Shown one piece after another: positions 51,240 through 64,000 of a stretch of 64,000 bases of DNA. The position numbers and the translations under genes were made by a program. Under the pieces are notes generated by a model that worked only from the letters and a program-made list of their open reading frames with translations, did not search any database and was not told where the DNA came from. Position 1 is the stretch's first letter, and each line of letters begins with the position of its first letter. Origin of the DNA: Fistulifera solaris (lineage: Eukaryota; Bacillariophyta; Bacillariophyceae; Naviculales; Stauroneidaceae); contig AP026152.1 in the NCBI GenBank assembly GCA_030295235.1, positions 124,001 through 188,000 on the forward strand, written 5' to 3'.

Positions 51240-53017
51240 ATGTCACTTCCCGTGTATCAGATTGATTTTACCGCCGCTGCTGCGGGGAAGCGTGTGGCGG
51301 CAACGAAACGTCGTGTGCGTTGGTACGTACGTTGGGGGGAGATGCATCGTATAAAGACGGAAGCGGCGGCTCTTTCTCGGTCGTTTTATCTATAGTTTCT
51401 TTCATAAATGTTTTTCATGTTTTCATTCATTCTTTCTGACTCATTCAATCCCTCGAATGGACACACAGGCGCTTCGGATTCCCCAACAAACAAGCTCTCG
51501 CGCAGGGACTCTCGGGCACGGACTGTCGCGGAGAAGAGCACGAGATTGTGGTCGTGTGGTCCGTGACCAGCGGAAAACGACAAATCATGTACGATGGCAA
51601 GGAAATTCATTATTCGGCGACTCGTACCAGTGTCATTGATCACACTTGGTCCGGAAAAGGCAATCACGTCATGAAAGTCGTGTGTCATGCCGCTCCCCCC
51701 ATGTCGGCCAATCCAGGCTTTCGTCAGTACGACATGTTCATTGATGGGCAGAGTTTCTTCTCCATGCCCAAAGTGTACGAGTTGGGTATCAAAGGAGGCA
51801 CTGCCGCTACGTCGTCGACAGCGGTGAGGGGGATATTCGTTGCCGCCGGCGATTCATGCTCCGCAAACTCCCGATGAGGAAGAGGCCGAGTTGCAGCGGG
51901 CCATTACGGCTTCGTTGCAAGAAACGAAACAGCATTTGAATCGGGCGGCTCCCGCTTCACCACCGGAAGTGGACTTGTTGGGAGGAAGCGGAGGCAACGA
52001 CTTTTTGCGGCTCCGCCAGCGGCGTCTCAGCCACCTGCACTGCCACACAGTGATGCTTCCGTCATGTCCTACACGTCGGCACCCACTCTGTACGCCCCGG
52101 CGCCGTATCCCGGAGCTCCTCCGCAGCAGCCACCGGCGTATCCCGGTGCACCCCCGCCGCCGCAGCCGTACAATCAGCCGTACACTTCGGCGCCGGTGCC
52201 GGGCCTGTTGGCGTTGCCCTCGACGCAACCGGGCAGTAGTTATCCTCCTCCTCCCAGTCCAGCGGTATCGGCTTACACGGCTCCGACGTACTTTGCTCCG
52301 GCTCCCGCACCCGTGTATGCGAGTAACGATTTCGCTCCCGTCTTGAATGGAGGAGCGGATGATCCGTTTGCGCCCAAGCCTCCCAGTCGCAATGACCTGG
52401 CGAGTGAAATTCTCAAGGGTTACAACGGTATGCCGCCCGCGAGTCCGGCAGGAATGTATCCTCCGGCGTCTCCGTATTCAAACGGTGGACCGCCGCCGGA
52501 ACCGGCAGCGGTAGAGACGCCGACCTTGTCGATGAACGGCTTGATTACGGCGGAAGACGACGATGCGAATCTTTCGGAATTAGAAAAGGCCATGCGAAAT
52601 TTAGTCAATGTCGATCGCATTGATGAACCGGCCGAACAAAAAATGAAACTGACCATGAAGCGTCAAGAGGAAGAAAAATCGAAGAAGAAGAGCAACAAGA
52701 GCGAGCCGTTGCCGCCAGCGGCACACCGCTTGGTGGGATCCCATGCCACGTTGGGACAAATCAGTACCGTCAAGCCAAAGAAGGAAATCAAGGAGGGTAT
52801 TATGAGCACTCCGCCGTGGGATCCGGCGGCCGCGCAAGCGGGCATGTTGGTGTTGCACGGACAATCCAACCAGGGCGGTCCCCCTCCTTTGGCTCCGCGT
52901 GGTTTTGGAGTCGTTCACGGACAGCAGCCGTACACGTATGGACAAATGGCCCCGCCTCCGCCTCAGCAACAACAACAACAATATTATGGAGGATACCAGC
53001 AGCCTCAGTATCGTTGA
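51240..53017 (+). CDS. FAIM-like beta-domain protein with proline-rich middle
   Basis: Exon 1 51240-51322 ([28 protein letters not shown]), intron 51323-51468 (GTACGT..ACACAG) splitting the Trp codon exactly as in the paralogue at 46343, exon 2 from 51469: [74 protein letters not shown]. TSGKRxxxxDGKE followed by a W and a Y/G/S strand is the FAIM1 pattern. After it comes [20 protein letters not shown] (a UIM-like helix), then a proline/alanine-rich stretch ([19 protein letters not shown]), an acidic helix, a basic coiled region and a Q-rich end. G5 (51828-51832) has one base too many and T5 (52002-52006) one too few; correcting both gives one protein of about 538 residues. It is likely a scaffold or ubiquitin-linked adaptor (inference). 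Confidence 0.65.
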
Positions 53018-53457
53018 AGGGACGAATGAAACATTTTAGGAAAATGAGTCGTCAGACGAGATATGTTATTGTTTGCTGTAGTGTAGACATTCTGTGGCAG
53101 ATTTCACAAACTTCTTATCAACGGAAAAGTAGCAGTCTTCTCTTGTTTGCTTTGTTTTGCTCTGCTTTCAAACCACTTATTCGTGGTGTTCTAGTCTCGC
53201 AATACCAGTACCTTAGCTCCATTTCCCATTATTTTCCCATTGATTGGGTACCGGTACGACTATGTTTTGCTCAAGTCTTTAATATTACTTGTCCGTTGAA
53301 AGCGCCGGGCTACATTCATCCGGTCCGTTCGCTCAACGTCCACAATGTCTCTTTTTCTTCTTATTATTGTAGTGCAATTGATTGCGATCATCTCTTCTTC
53401 GGATCGTTATTTGCAACCAATATTTTCTATTTTATTCATTCATTCCTCAGAAATAGC
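53018..53457. other. Intergenic or 5' leader of GOT1
   Basis: No conserved protein. TTCCTCAG at 53443-53450, eight bases before the GOT1 ATG, could be a splice acceptor of a 5' UTR intron. Confidence 0.4.
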
Positions 53458-53877
53458 ATGTTCAGTGACAACACCAAAATCGGGACAGGCCTGCTCTTTA
53501 TGGGATGTTTGTTTCTGTTCTTGGGGTGTCTCTTTTTGTTTGATTCCGCAATGCTCGCGCTTGGAGACATTCTCTTCTTGACGGGTCTCACTTTAACGAT
53601 TGGAGTGTCACGGACGATTCGGTTCTTCAGTCGACCCGATCGGATGCAAGGCATTGTGGCATTCTTTGGTGGCGTCTTTTTAGTTCTAATGAGATGGCCT
53701 ATTTTCGGAATGATTTTGCAGTTCTATGGATTGGTGTATTTGTTTGGGCAGTTCTTTCCGATTGCGGCGCAATCGATGCGAGATACTCCGGTGATTGGGG
53801 AAATCTTCAAAATACCAGCCATTGAACGATTTTTTGCTTCCTTTGGTGGTTCGCAAAGTCGTAGAGCGCCGGTGTAA
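53458..53877 (+). CDS. GOT1: Golgi transport protein GOT1
   Basis: 139 residues from ATG 53458, the normal length for Got1/Sft2-like proteins. The order of conserved blocks is exact: [109 protein letters not shown]. Four membrane segments with short loops are predicted. GOT1 helps vesicle traffic between ER and Golgi and fusion at the Golgi. The open frame continues upstream, but this ATG gives the family's N-terminus. A splice-like CAG sits just before it. No frameshift. Confidence 0.92.
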   Translation: MFSDNTKIGTGLLFMGCLFLFLGCLFLFDSAMLALGDILFLTGLTLTIGVSRTIRFFSRPDRMQGIVAFFGGVFLVLMRWPIFGMILQFYGLVYLFGQFFPIAAQSMRDTPVIGEIFKIPAIERFFASFGGSQSRRAPV

Positions 53878-53912
53878 TATTGTGAGTGTGGGTTCAAGCA
53901 TAGAAAAAAACA

Positions 53913-55741
53913 TTAGTTACTCTGTATTAATCTATCAATCAAATCCGTTTTCGTTCCGGAAAGTTTCAAGCCGCGTTCTCGAAGCATTTCTTTCAAAACT
54001 GGCACAGTGCATTTGGAAAGGCTGTCCGAGTTCAGCGGAGTGGTTCGTGTCGTGGATGTAGACGTGGCAGGCGGTATTTCATCAAACACAGTCCCGGCCT
54101 TTTTCGGTCGTTCGTTCGAGAGCTCCGATTCCAACTGCGAGAAAAATTGAGACGAATCATCGTTGCTTCCGTCCAATTCCGCTTCCAAGGCCGCAAAAAG
54201 TCGTCGTCACCGTCTCGATTCTTCGTCTCATCGAATGTGGTATCCAAATCGTCCAACAACGAATCAAAAAAGAGACTATCTTCCGGTGATTCAATTGGTG
54301 TGGATCGCGCCCGCTTGTTGTTTAGAGACTTTTCTTCCTGCTGTTCGAGCAACGAATCGAAGAAACTACTGTCTTCCGTTGCATCTTGTGATACCTTGTC
54401 GGCATTTTTTAAATCCTTTTCAAATCATTCATTAAGGAAGCAAAAAGTCGTCTTCCTCTTTTCCGAAGCTGGGCTGGTGGCAGATGAAACAAAGGCACTC
54501 CAGTCCTCGTCCGCCTTTCGATTGTTACGTTCATTGCGGCGCTGTTGCCGTTGTGGTGGTTGCCGGCCCCATTGGCTGTCGACATCACCCATAGCCCATT
54601 CGGATGAATCGGATGATGATACGCCGGAACCCGCCGTCCAAGCCTGTTTCGAACCAGATGATTTTTGTTGTTGTTCTTGATACCAGTTCCAGTTACGATC
54701 GTTCGCTTGCTGTTCCGAAAGACTGCCACCGTCCCGGAACCGATCGGCGGTGCGGTCCTGACGTCGATTTCGTTGTTGTTGCGGACGGAGTTGTTGTCGC
54801 TGAAAATCGGGATTGCTGGCCGCATCAAACGAATCGCGGCCCCGTACCGGACCGTCCAAGTCGCGCTGCGTAATGGGCTGTGTGGGTCCCGACAAACCAC
54901 GCAGGGCCTCCAATTCGGTCAATTTGCGGACATCGGATGGATCCAGCCACTCTTCAAACATGGTACCGTACGTTAAAAAGCGAACCATAATTTTTCCATC
55001 TTTGAGTCGGCGGATCACGCCGTCTTCATTGAAGAATTTGTTCCGAGCCGTGACTTTCACCATGTCATTGACTTTGAGTCCAAGAAACGACTTGATGGCT
55101 TCCGTGTCGACTTGGGGAATGGATGGATCGTCCTCTCCATTGTCCAAAATCGCATCGTCAGTTTCGCCCACTCCTCCCAAACTATCTTCTTCGTCGACCC
55201 ATTCTTCAAGTCCAAAACTAGCAATCTCGTCATCATTCAACGCCAATGGCGACGGTGGAAGTTTTCGATATCCTTTATGATTCACGGTCCCCATCCACGA
55301 TCGACACAGATCCAGTGATTGAATGCGTTCGTACGTTTCTTTGCAGAGACGCAATTTGGCAAACACATAACCCAGATACTTGACCTTGTGCTCGGTCACC
55401 ATGCGTTTGGCCCCGTGCGATCGGGTCTTTTTCACGGTGGGTACAATGAACTTGACCACATCTTCCATGTTTCCGCACACTTCTCGACACTGATACAATA
55501 ATTCCATTTCCGATCCGGCCACACAATTCAGTAGATACCACATCGGTTCTTCATCTTCTTCAATTTCGAGACGTTCCCACAATCGATCACGTAGTTGTGT
55601 GTCGTGCATGCGGGGAGAGTTTGTTGTTGCTTTCGGCAGTTGTACGGATAGCGTCCTCGATAGAGGGCAAAAGGCGGAACTGAACGAGTGAAAGCATAGT
55701 AGGAGTGCCGTCGAACTGAAAAACCAAATCGGTCGTCTCAT
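53913..55741 (-). CDS. Plastid NusG-like (NGN/KOW) protein with FF repeats and SAP domain
   Basis: From ATG 55741: MRRPIWFFSSTALLLCFHSF SSAF, a signal peptide plus SSAF plastid motif. NGN domain at about residues 66-150: MWYLLNCVAGSEMELLYQCR, EDVVKFIVPTVKK, HKVKYLGYVFAKLRL. A KOW domain follows at about 225-275 (GLKVNDMVKVTARNKFFNED, GVIRRLKDGKIMVRFL). Such proteins tie transcription to translation in bacteria and plastids. A glutamine/arginine-rich linker leads to five acidic FF repeats and, at the end, a SAP motif (LSKCTVPVLKEMLRERGLKL, SGTKTDLIDRL), a nucleic-acid-binding helix pair. Four homopolymers are one base short (T4 54459-54462, A5 54442-54446, T4 54417-54420, A5 54195-54199); with these restored the whole gene is one frame of about 610 residues. 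Binding to plastid RNA polymerase or DNA is inferred. Confidence 0.7.
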
Positions 55742-56152
55742 TTTTGCGCTTCGTTTCGAGCGAAACTAACAACTACAGCAACGGCTAAGTAGCGAGTGTA
55801 TCGTTTGTGGGAGTCCTTTCTCGTTTTAGAATGATTCGTAGTTGTGATTCGATTATGACAACAACATGGTGAAGGTCAGCTTTTTGTTGATTGATGGCAA
55901 AACGCCGAAAGAAATTTCGTCAGTGGAGAGGAGCAGCGTCTGTCTGTCGATCCTGTAGTTACTGACAAACGGATAGTAAAAGGCCCTCTAATTATACAAG
56001 CGTTGTATACCAGTTTGTGTCCCGGTCCGACCAGCGCGCCAGGCGGTCTTCTCAGCGATCGTCGCCAAAAAGTCACGCGCGACACGACGATGTAAGATGT
56101 TATACAACAACAACAAGAATGTCGTCGTTTTAAGAGAGAAACAGCAACGACC
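55742..56152. other. Intergenic, divergent promoter region
   Basis: Shared upstream region of the NusG-like gene (minus) and the giant repeat gene (plus). No gene recognised. Confidence 0.4.
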
Positions 56153-59100
56153 ATGAGGAGAACAAGACCCGAAGCACCACTGTCCGTGACGGGACGCATA
56201 CGGGGTATGGCGAATCAAAAGAGCCACGAGCCGTCGAAGAGAAGGGGGATTTTCGGTATTCCATTGCGAAAACCAAGAAAGTCATCGTCGTCCTCGGTAT
56301 CCAGTCACTCGATAATGAAGGCAACCAAAGACAACAGGGCTGTGACGTTTGCGGTGACAGAAGAAAAGGAAAATCCTGTCGATCGAATTTCTCAACAATC
56401 TGCGTCGCAACCTTCCGAGGAAAGTGCCAGGAGTGATGTCAGTACCAGTTCCGACGCATTGATTCACATTGATCAAAAAAATCAACAAACTGATGAATCA
56501 TTTGTACCGGCTTGAACCACCCGAGGGGGCCTCGAGCTTTGAGACACAAGAATTTCAACAACTCATGGGGATTGCTTCGTCGGCGTATTCGTATTCGGTG
56601 GCGCGTAAGAAGGAGCGGCCATCGTATTCGGGGATTATTGGGGCGCGGAGACGCATCGATGATGAACGGGGAATGGATACCCGATCGTCGTTAGGGAACA
56701 CGACGATCACGACGCTCGAGCCGATTGCATCGCAGCAGCCAGGATACAACACTCACGAATTCACCTACGAGACGGAGGATGACGCAACATCGATTGGGTC
56801 CAGGTCCGTCGGGAGTCGGAGAAGGATGCATTGGGGAGATGCGAGCGAAGAGGGCGACGAAGCTAGTTTATTCGATGTTGCAACAGATCGATCTGTCGCG
56901 GACTCGCTAGATGACTATTCGAAGTCCTCTAGTAAACAAAAAATTCCACAGAAGAAGGTTCCAAGTATTGCTCGAAGTAAAAAAGACACTGCGCCACGAT
57001 TTGCGTACAATGCCAAAGTAAGGAAGCATGAGAGGGGACGTGAATCCCGAGATGACAGTGTCGCGACAGATAGATCCGTTGCAGACTCTCTCGGTCACTC
57101 TTCAATCCAGTCCGATAAGAAGAGGTTGTTACCACAGAAAAAGGTCCCGGGCATTAACCGAAGTAAGGAGGAGTCTGTGCCACGATCTACCTACAATGCC
57201 ACATTGTCGGACGATATTTGGGGGGAAGCATGTAATGATAGCGCGATGGATAGATCGTTAGCAGACTCTCGAAATCAAGATTGGAATCACTCTTTTCAAG
57301 AACAGCTGCAAGGGACGAAGGTTCCAAGTACTGTCCACAGCAAGAAGGACACAGTACCCCGTTTCGCTTACAATGGCAGACTATTGGAGGGTAAAAATGA
57401 AGAAAGCAGAGATGAGACGACAGGTGGTGAATCATTCTCAGACTCCCAAAAAGGCAACTATTCGAATCCTTCCAATAATCTACCGTTTTCACAGAAAAAG
57501 ATTCTCTCCCCGGGTATACCACCGAGTAAAAAAGATACTGCACCTAGTTTCGTGTATCACGGTATACTATCGAGGAGCCAAAGCGAAGAAGAAAACAAAG
57601 ATGAAGTGGCGGCTGCCGATTCAAACTCAGACACTCAAAGTCATTATTCAAATCCTTCCTTTGATCGACCAAATTCACAAGAAAACCTTTTCTCGCCCAA
57701 TGATGCACAGAGTAAGGAAGACACTACGTCCCACTTCGCGTATAATGCCAGACTATTGGAGAGCGATAACGAACAAGATAGCAAAATTGATGTCATGACA
57801 AATCAAGGCGCGATCGCGGCCTCTCGAAGTTATAGTTCAAATTCTTTCCATCAGCAATCGCTCCCTCAGCAAAAGGTTCTTTTCCAGGTATTGCACAGAG
57901 TAAGAAAGATACTGCGCCTCGTTTCGCACTGAATACTAAAGTGTCAGGTGCAGAGTCGCAACAGGCAAGCTTTCGATCGGAATCCAAGGTTTTCGGCAAA
58001 ACAAGCACTGCCGAACCATCAGATTGTAACGCGCATCGTTCCATAACATTGACGAAGGATAACAGAAGCAGCGTGGCAAAATTCGAAGAAAGTTTACTAG
58101 GTACCACAAATATGTTTCATCAAGCATCAGTCCGTTTGCGACCAGAGGTTCGGCCAAGGATGGTTGAAGTCAATACGTGTACCGGAAACAGATCGCATCA
58201 GCTATTTGTTTCTCAACAAACGGATCTGAACCCTAAAAGCTTCTGCAATGAAAAGATGACGATCCCTCTTTAGCGTACCAAGCCAGAATACCGAAGGATA
58301 CAAAAACACAGCGTGGACGAATTCTTAGATCACACTCTGATATATCAAGCGCTGCGTTTAGTGCCAAAGCTTCAGACATTAGCTTTGGTTTCGTCATTCC
58401 GAAATCACCAACGTACGATGTTGCAATCGGTCGGAGAAACGACGGGTTTGACTCTGAACGTCGTGATGTGTCTGGTGAGCAAAGACAATCACGAGTTACG
58501 GCTTTGAGTTTCGGTATCGCACGAGGTGGTGAAGATACTTCTTCCAGTTTCAGATACGCGACAAAATTAAACGAAAAAAGAAATCTGCCACAACGACGCA
58601 TTGTTCGGTCACGATCGGATGTGTCAAACGCAACATCGTCTGCAAACTATTCCGATGGTTCTATGATGAGTGAAGTAATTCCCCGATCGTCAACGTATGA
58701 TAATGCAGCCAATCTACATCAACGGATTCCCAGTCAAACACTCAAGGACAAGTTTTCGCCTCTAAGCCCCGAAGAGATGGCACGATCTCAAGTGACGTAT
58801 GTTAAGAATATCTTGCGCACTATGAACACCTTAGAATCTCGGGAGGAGCCGAGAAGGGTAACGGGCCAATCTTCGGTAATGACGGTTGGAAAGAAGCCTC
58901 AATCCAGACAAGGCCAAGCAATGCCACCCGAAGAACTGTTTTCAGAAATGGAATTGAAACGCTTGAAAAGACTCTGGGTTCAAAGCCGACGACGCGCATC
59001 GGATCAAGCAGTAAGCGATGCAGACAACTTGCTTAATTCGGCATGTCAAGGCACGTCTCCTGCGCAAACATTGAAAGAAAAACAGTTGCCCCATCCAAGC

Positions 59101-61579
59101 AGCCAAGACGCACCTGCTCAGGATGTTAATGTAGCAGGAAATGATCGAACCATTAGCAAGGAAAAAGTTGCAGGAGATTGCCACGACAGTTCGCTAGCTA
59201 CCGGATCGGGGTCGTCCATAGATGTTTCCGATTACATGAACGGATTATGGGAACAGACACTGTCCGCTTCGGAAACAGGTGGTTCTCATTATAGTAAAGA
59301 CTCGCTCTCAACCCATGATTTTGATATGGGCCAATCCACAGAATCAACGGAAGAATTTCGAAGGACGCTGAATGATTTACTTTTACAATTTGCCAACGAA
59401 AACAAGTATGTGTCTTGGCCGAATAACAGCAAAGGAGAGGAGATGCAATGGTGTCATGAAAAACGGACATTTGTACCCTCTATAGGCCTTCGAAAGGGAA
59501 GTGGTCTTCCGCTTAAAGAGAACGTGAGTGCTTCAAATGAAGAACGGACTAGTCTGGACAACATTACCACGTCTTCAGTAGTGGAAGAGAAGGCGGAAAC
59601 AAAGCCTCGCATGGACGCTTCTACTTTGGCATTTCTTGAGTTCGCCGAAGCCTGGCGGCACACACGAACACCTCTAGCCAACCAGATTTCCACGGGAATT
59701 CCTTCGCTGATCGACGGGGATACCGAGAGTCAAAGTGAAGCTAATGAATTCCCTTGGAAGCGAGAAGGACGTCAAAAACGTCGGCGTCTTCAAATGCTAG
59801 CGAACTAAGCGACTTTCGCAGTGACACTTTTTTCGAAGCGTTGACGAAAGAGGCTTTGGCAGACGCAAATGCATCAAGGGCTGTTGTTGAAGACGTTCTC
59901 AAAGCGGAGAACGATTGCGACAGTAGGTATTCATTTGAGCAAGCAGAGACGGTTATGAGCGATTATATTGAAGGGCTTGGTTTGGAGATAAAGCTACCTT
60001 CTGAAAGCTTCAACGCGGGAAATCCACAGGGAGACCAAGGCCAGCAGTTAACCGAAAGCAATGTACTTTCATTCGACATCAGCGATGCTGGGCCGTTGCG
60101 TATTTCACACGTCAACCCAGCCAATTACTTTCCAGGCTCGTTGATCACCAAAAACATTTTTCGAAGTGGTGGCTGTGGCTCTTCATTTTTTACGTGTGAC
60201 GACCACATAGAGCCTTCTCAGCGGATCCAAACGTCTCTGGATAGTAGTTCTAACGCTCTGCCTTCTACGGTGAACGAGGTGATTGTGCCCAATAGTCTCG
60301 AGTGTGTTAGCACTAACGCGAGCGTCGTATCTTCTATGAAATCGGACAAGGCGCGCCGAAGCGGAGATTTTTCGATTGGCTCAAGTATCGATTCGGAGCC
60401 GACGCCTGGAGAGCTCACTTCCCAGGAATTGCAAAATGGGTCTTTGCACAACAATATACGCGAAGTTACGATTTCCTCTCCTATCAAGCAATCTCCTTGG
60501 CAGCCAAAGCAACCCCTTAGCAAGCCGTCTAGTTCGTATTGGAAGAACCTTCCACAAATGAGTAAACTCGGCTCGTTCGACAGTACTCTCGTAAACGAAG
60601 AAATCAATACGGATGGACGACAGAATCCTTATGTTTTTCGTGACAGAGTGATTGAGGATTTTAGCTCCGCAAAAGAATTTCATCTCCCGATGATGCTTTC
60701 TTTACGCCTTATCAACCGGCGTTCCAGGCCGAGCAAGAAACACGTAACCCACAACCGACGTATCAACCTGTGCAACAACTATCTCCGGTACAATTACCAC
60801 CTTTCCCGTATCATTCGTCGCCAACCCCGCCAGCGAAAGAAACGCTTCATCAACGCCCGACATCTCATCCTACACAACAACCAGTAAAGTTTCCGCCGAT
60901 CCAGTATCCGTCACCAACACCGCCAATGCAACACGAGCGGCCTGTGGCCCAGTACCAGTCGCCATTTCAGCCATATCAGCAACATGCTTACCCTTCCCAA
61001 CAACATCAGCAACAGATTGCGCAGCAACCTTCGCCATTTCTGCCACACGAACAGTACGTGCATCCGAACCCACCCGAATACTATGCACCTCCGCAACAAC
61101 AGCAGACACAGATTTTGCACCAACAACAGCCTTTGCCACATGTGCAACACGAGCCACCTGTCCATCCAAGCCCATCGCGAGTGCCACAGGCACAGCCACA
61201 GTCACCTCCGGCACCGACAACGAATCAGCAACCGCAGCAATCTACGACTAATCCAAGTGTGGCTCCGCTAAGGACGGATCCGGTGGCAACCACGGTCGAG
61301 GCACCGCTGACGACGGCAACAACCGCAACGACCCCCATTTACCACAAGGCTTCAACAAAGAAAAGTCGTCGTAACGTCTCCTCCAACAAGTCCTTAATGG
61401 ATGAAGATGAATCATCTTTGGAGGAGTCATCCCATCGTCATACGATTTCGTTTCGCACCGAAGCGACCGATGAAGATGAGACCTTTTTGACGGAAGACGA
61501 CCGTGCCAAGTCGTCGCAGTGGTGGTGCAGCGATTTCCATCTCGCGGATTGGCTTCCCACGTTTTGTTCTCATTCTTGA
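56153..61579 (+). CDS. Giant disordered protein with internal repeats, several slips
   Basis: Overlapping frames from ATG 56153 to the stop at 61579 join into one protein of about 1800 residues if five short homopolymers are corrected: A7 56475-56481 (one too many), and one too few near 57880-57885, at A4 58251-58254, A5 59774-59778 and T3 60678-60680. From about 56930 to 57990 a unit of about 60-70 residues recurs six times; its core is KVPxIxxSKKDTAPRFAYNA. Two units of a second type follow (RGRILRSHSDISSAAFSA and RRIVRSRSDVSNATSSA, each leading to IPKSPTYD/IPRSSTYD). The C-terminal third is rich in proline and glutamine (QQHQQQIAQQPSPFLP) and ends DETFLTEDDRAKSSQWWC. No enzyme domain. A scaffold or matrix-type role is possible. 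Confidence 0.55.
56937..58000 (+). repeat. Six-unit protein-coding tandem repeat
   Basis: Units start at the peptides KVPSIARSKKDTAPRFAYNA, KVPGINRSKEESVPRSTYNA, KVPSTVHSKKDTVPRFAYNG, ILSPGIPPSKKDTAPSFVYHG, LFSPNDAQSKEDTTSHFAYNA and FPGIAQSKKDTAPRFALNTK. Between cores the sequence is polar, with repeated D-R-S-V-A-D-S and SNPS elements. The divergence between units shows that the array is old and not an assembly artefact. Confidence 0.75.
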
Positions 61580-63314
<1,735 letters not shown>

Positions 63315-63573
63315 GAGTAGAAACAAAAAAGAATACTTGAACCTTAGCTTCTTTCTCGATGCTCGATTACGGTTGTGTCCGTCAGTCGTCAGTCTTCAGT
63401 CGTCTGTCCTTGACTACGCACCGTGCGTCTTCCACCGTCCAAAAAATAAACCAACGGCATCATCGGCAGACACGCGAAGAAGCGCTCTTCGTTTGCTTCT
63501 TTACTTTTGCAACGGATCGAAAAAGACACAAACGACCAACGAACGTCTCTTTGTTGTTCTTGTGTCGTTCATC
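63315..63573. other. Intergenic
   Basis: Promoter region of the next gene; nothing else recognised. Confidence 0.4.
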
Positions 63574-64000
63574 ATGAAGTTTAGTGCATCCGCTGTAGCC
63601 ACTGCCCTTATATTTGGTGCTACTTCTTCCTTTGCTTTTACACCGATTGCGAATTCGCTGCAATCACGCAGCGCCGTCGTTGTCAACTCATCTTCCTTCA
63701 CTCCCTCTAGCCAGAACAATAACAAAATGCCCATTCGTGCTCCTCCGGCTTTACAAATGTCGTATACGGTCGGTATTGTCGGTGCCACGGGTGCTGTCGG
63801 AAAAGAAATCAAGGATTGTTTGGAGAAACGAAATTTTCCCGTTTCGCAATTGCGCATCTTTGGGAGTGCCCGATCGGCCGGCACGACCGTCCAAACCGAA
63901 AAATATGGCAGTGTGACGGTCGAATTGTTCGATCGGGCCGCGGCCCGTGAATGCGATGTCGTCTTTTTGGCCGTCAGTGGTGATTTTGCCTTGGAACACG
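63574..64000 (+). CDS. Aspartate-semialdehyde dehydrogenase, plastid-targeted (partial, cut by window end)
   Basis: From ATG 63574: MKFSASAVATALIFGATSSF AFTP, a signal peptide with the plastid motif SFAF. A transit-like serine/asparagine-rich region runs to about residue 62, then YTVGIVGATGAVGKEIKDCL, the NADP-binding GxxGxxG loop, followed by RNFPVSQLRIFGSARSAGTT and CDVVFLAVSGDFALEH at the window end. The reaction is L-aspartyl phosphate to L-aspartate semialdehyde with NADPH, the branch point to lysine, threonine and methionine, which in plants and algae happens in the plastid. The catalytic Cys lies beyond the window. No frame errors in the part seen. Confidence 0.92.
   Translation, partial: MKFSASAVATALIFGATSSFAFTPIANSLQSRSAVVVNSSSFTPSSQNNNKMPIRAPPALQMSYTVGIVGATGAVGKEIKDCLEKRNFPVSQLRIFGSARSAGTTVQTEKYGSVTVELFDRAAARECDVVFLAVSGDFALEH

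Noticed and set aside
52816-53457. Long upstream extension of the GOT1 frame
   Set aside because: Part overlaps the end of the FAIM-like gene in another frame and adds residues not found in any GOT1.
1455-60680. Programmed frameshifting at the homopolymers
   Set aside because: Too many unrelated genes, both directions of change, and housekeeping genes among them; consensus error explains all with one cause.

Overview
This window comes from a compact eukaryotic nuclear genome, most probably a pennate diatom or a close stramenopile relative. Four predicted preproteins carry a signal peptide followed by an ASAF-type plastid motif (ASAF, SDAF, SSAF, SFAF), as expected for complex plastids of red-algal origin. 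Introns are few and mostly short (65-393 bp), and genes are tightly packed on both strands. There is also a GOT1, a RUVBL2 and a protein with the VREY-R-LG motif known from diatoms. I cannot fix the species.

Layout. 0-2 kb: a membrane-anchored leucine-rich-repeat gene on the minus strand. 3-28.3 kb: a birth-and-death cluster of plus-strand BTB (T1/KCTD-type) genes. Five copies are intact (7083, 17759, 20118, 23976, 26591), several are broken by only one or two indels, three have two BTB domains (2995, 4057, 14501), and there are several relics. Inside it lie two tandem, heavily broken ankyrin genes (9.9-14.0 kb) and a third ankyrin scrap, four copies of a promoter-like repeat rich in GCCACG and TGACG, and a 1.03 kb Harbinger-like non-autonomous transposon (21136-22167, TAA target duplication). 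28.4-32.2 kb: a head-to-head pair of GT8-like glycosyltransferases. 32.4-34.2 kb: plastid pyruvate kinase. 35-46 kb: a WW/membrane protein, a coiled-coil protein, the VREY-R-LG protein, a large acidic protein and a plastid aldo-keto-reductase-like protein lacking visible catalytic residues. 46.3-53 kb: two FAIM-like paralogues that share an intron position, with a C2H2/membrane protein and a membrane protein between them. 53.4-64 kb: GOT1, a plastid NusG-like NGN/KOW protein with FF repeats and a SAP end, a giant repeat protein, RUVBL2/Reptin, and the start of plastid aspartate-semialdehyde dehydrogenase.

Many otherwise well conserved genes are split by single-base length changes in homopolymers of 3-7 bases. 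Where I could restore the frame, it recreated family motifs (pyruvate kinase GDLQGPK, the second His of a zinc finger, ASAF in front of pyruvate kinase). I read most of these as consensus-sequence errors, and therefore call pseudogenes in the BTB cluster with care.

The most interesting unit is the BTB cluster: a rapidly diversifying set of adaptor-like proteins with a shared, unnamed C-terminal module, conserved N-terminal KRNADG-like motif and shared upstream modules. This pattern resembles recognition-type gene families, but its function is not known from sequence alone.
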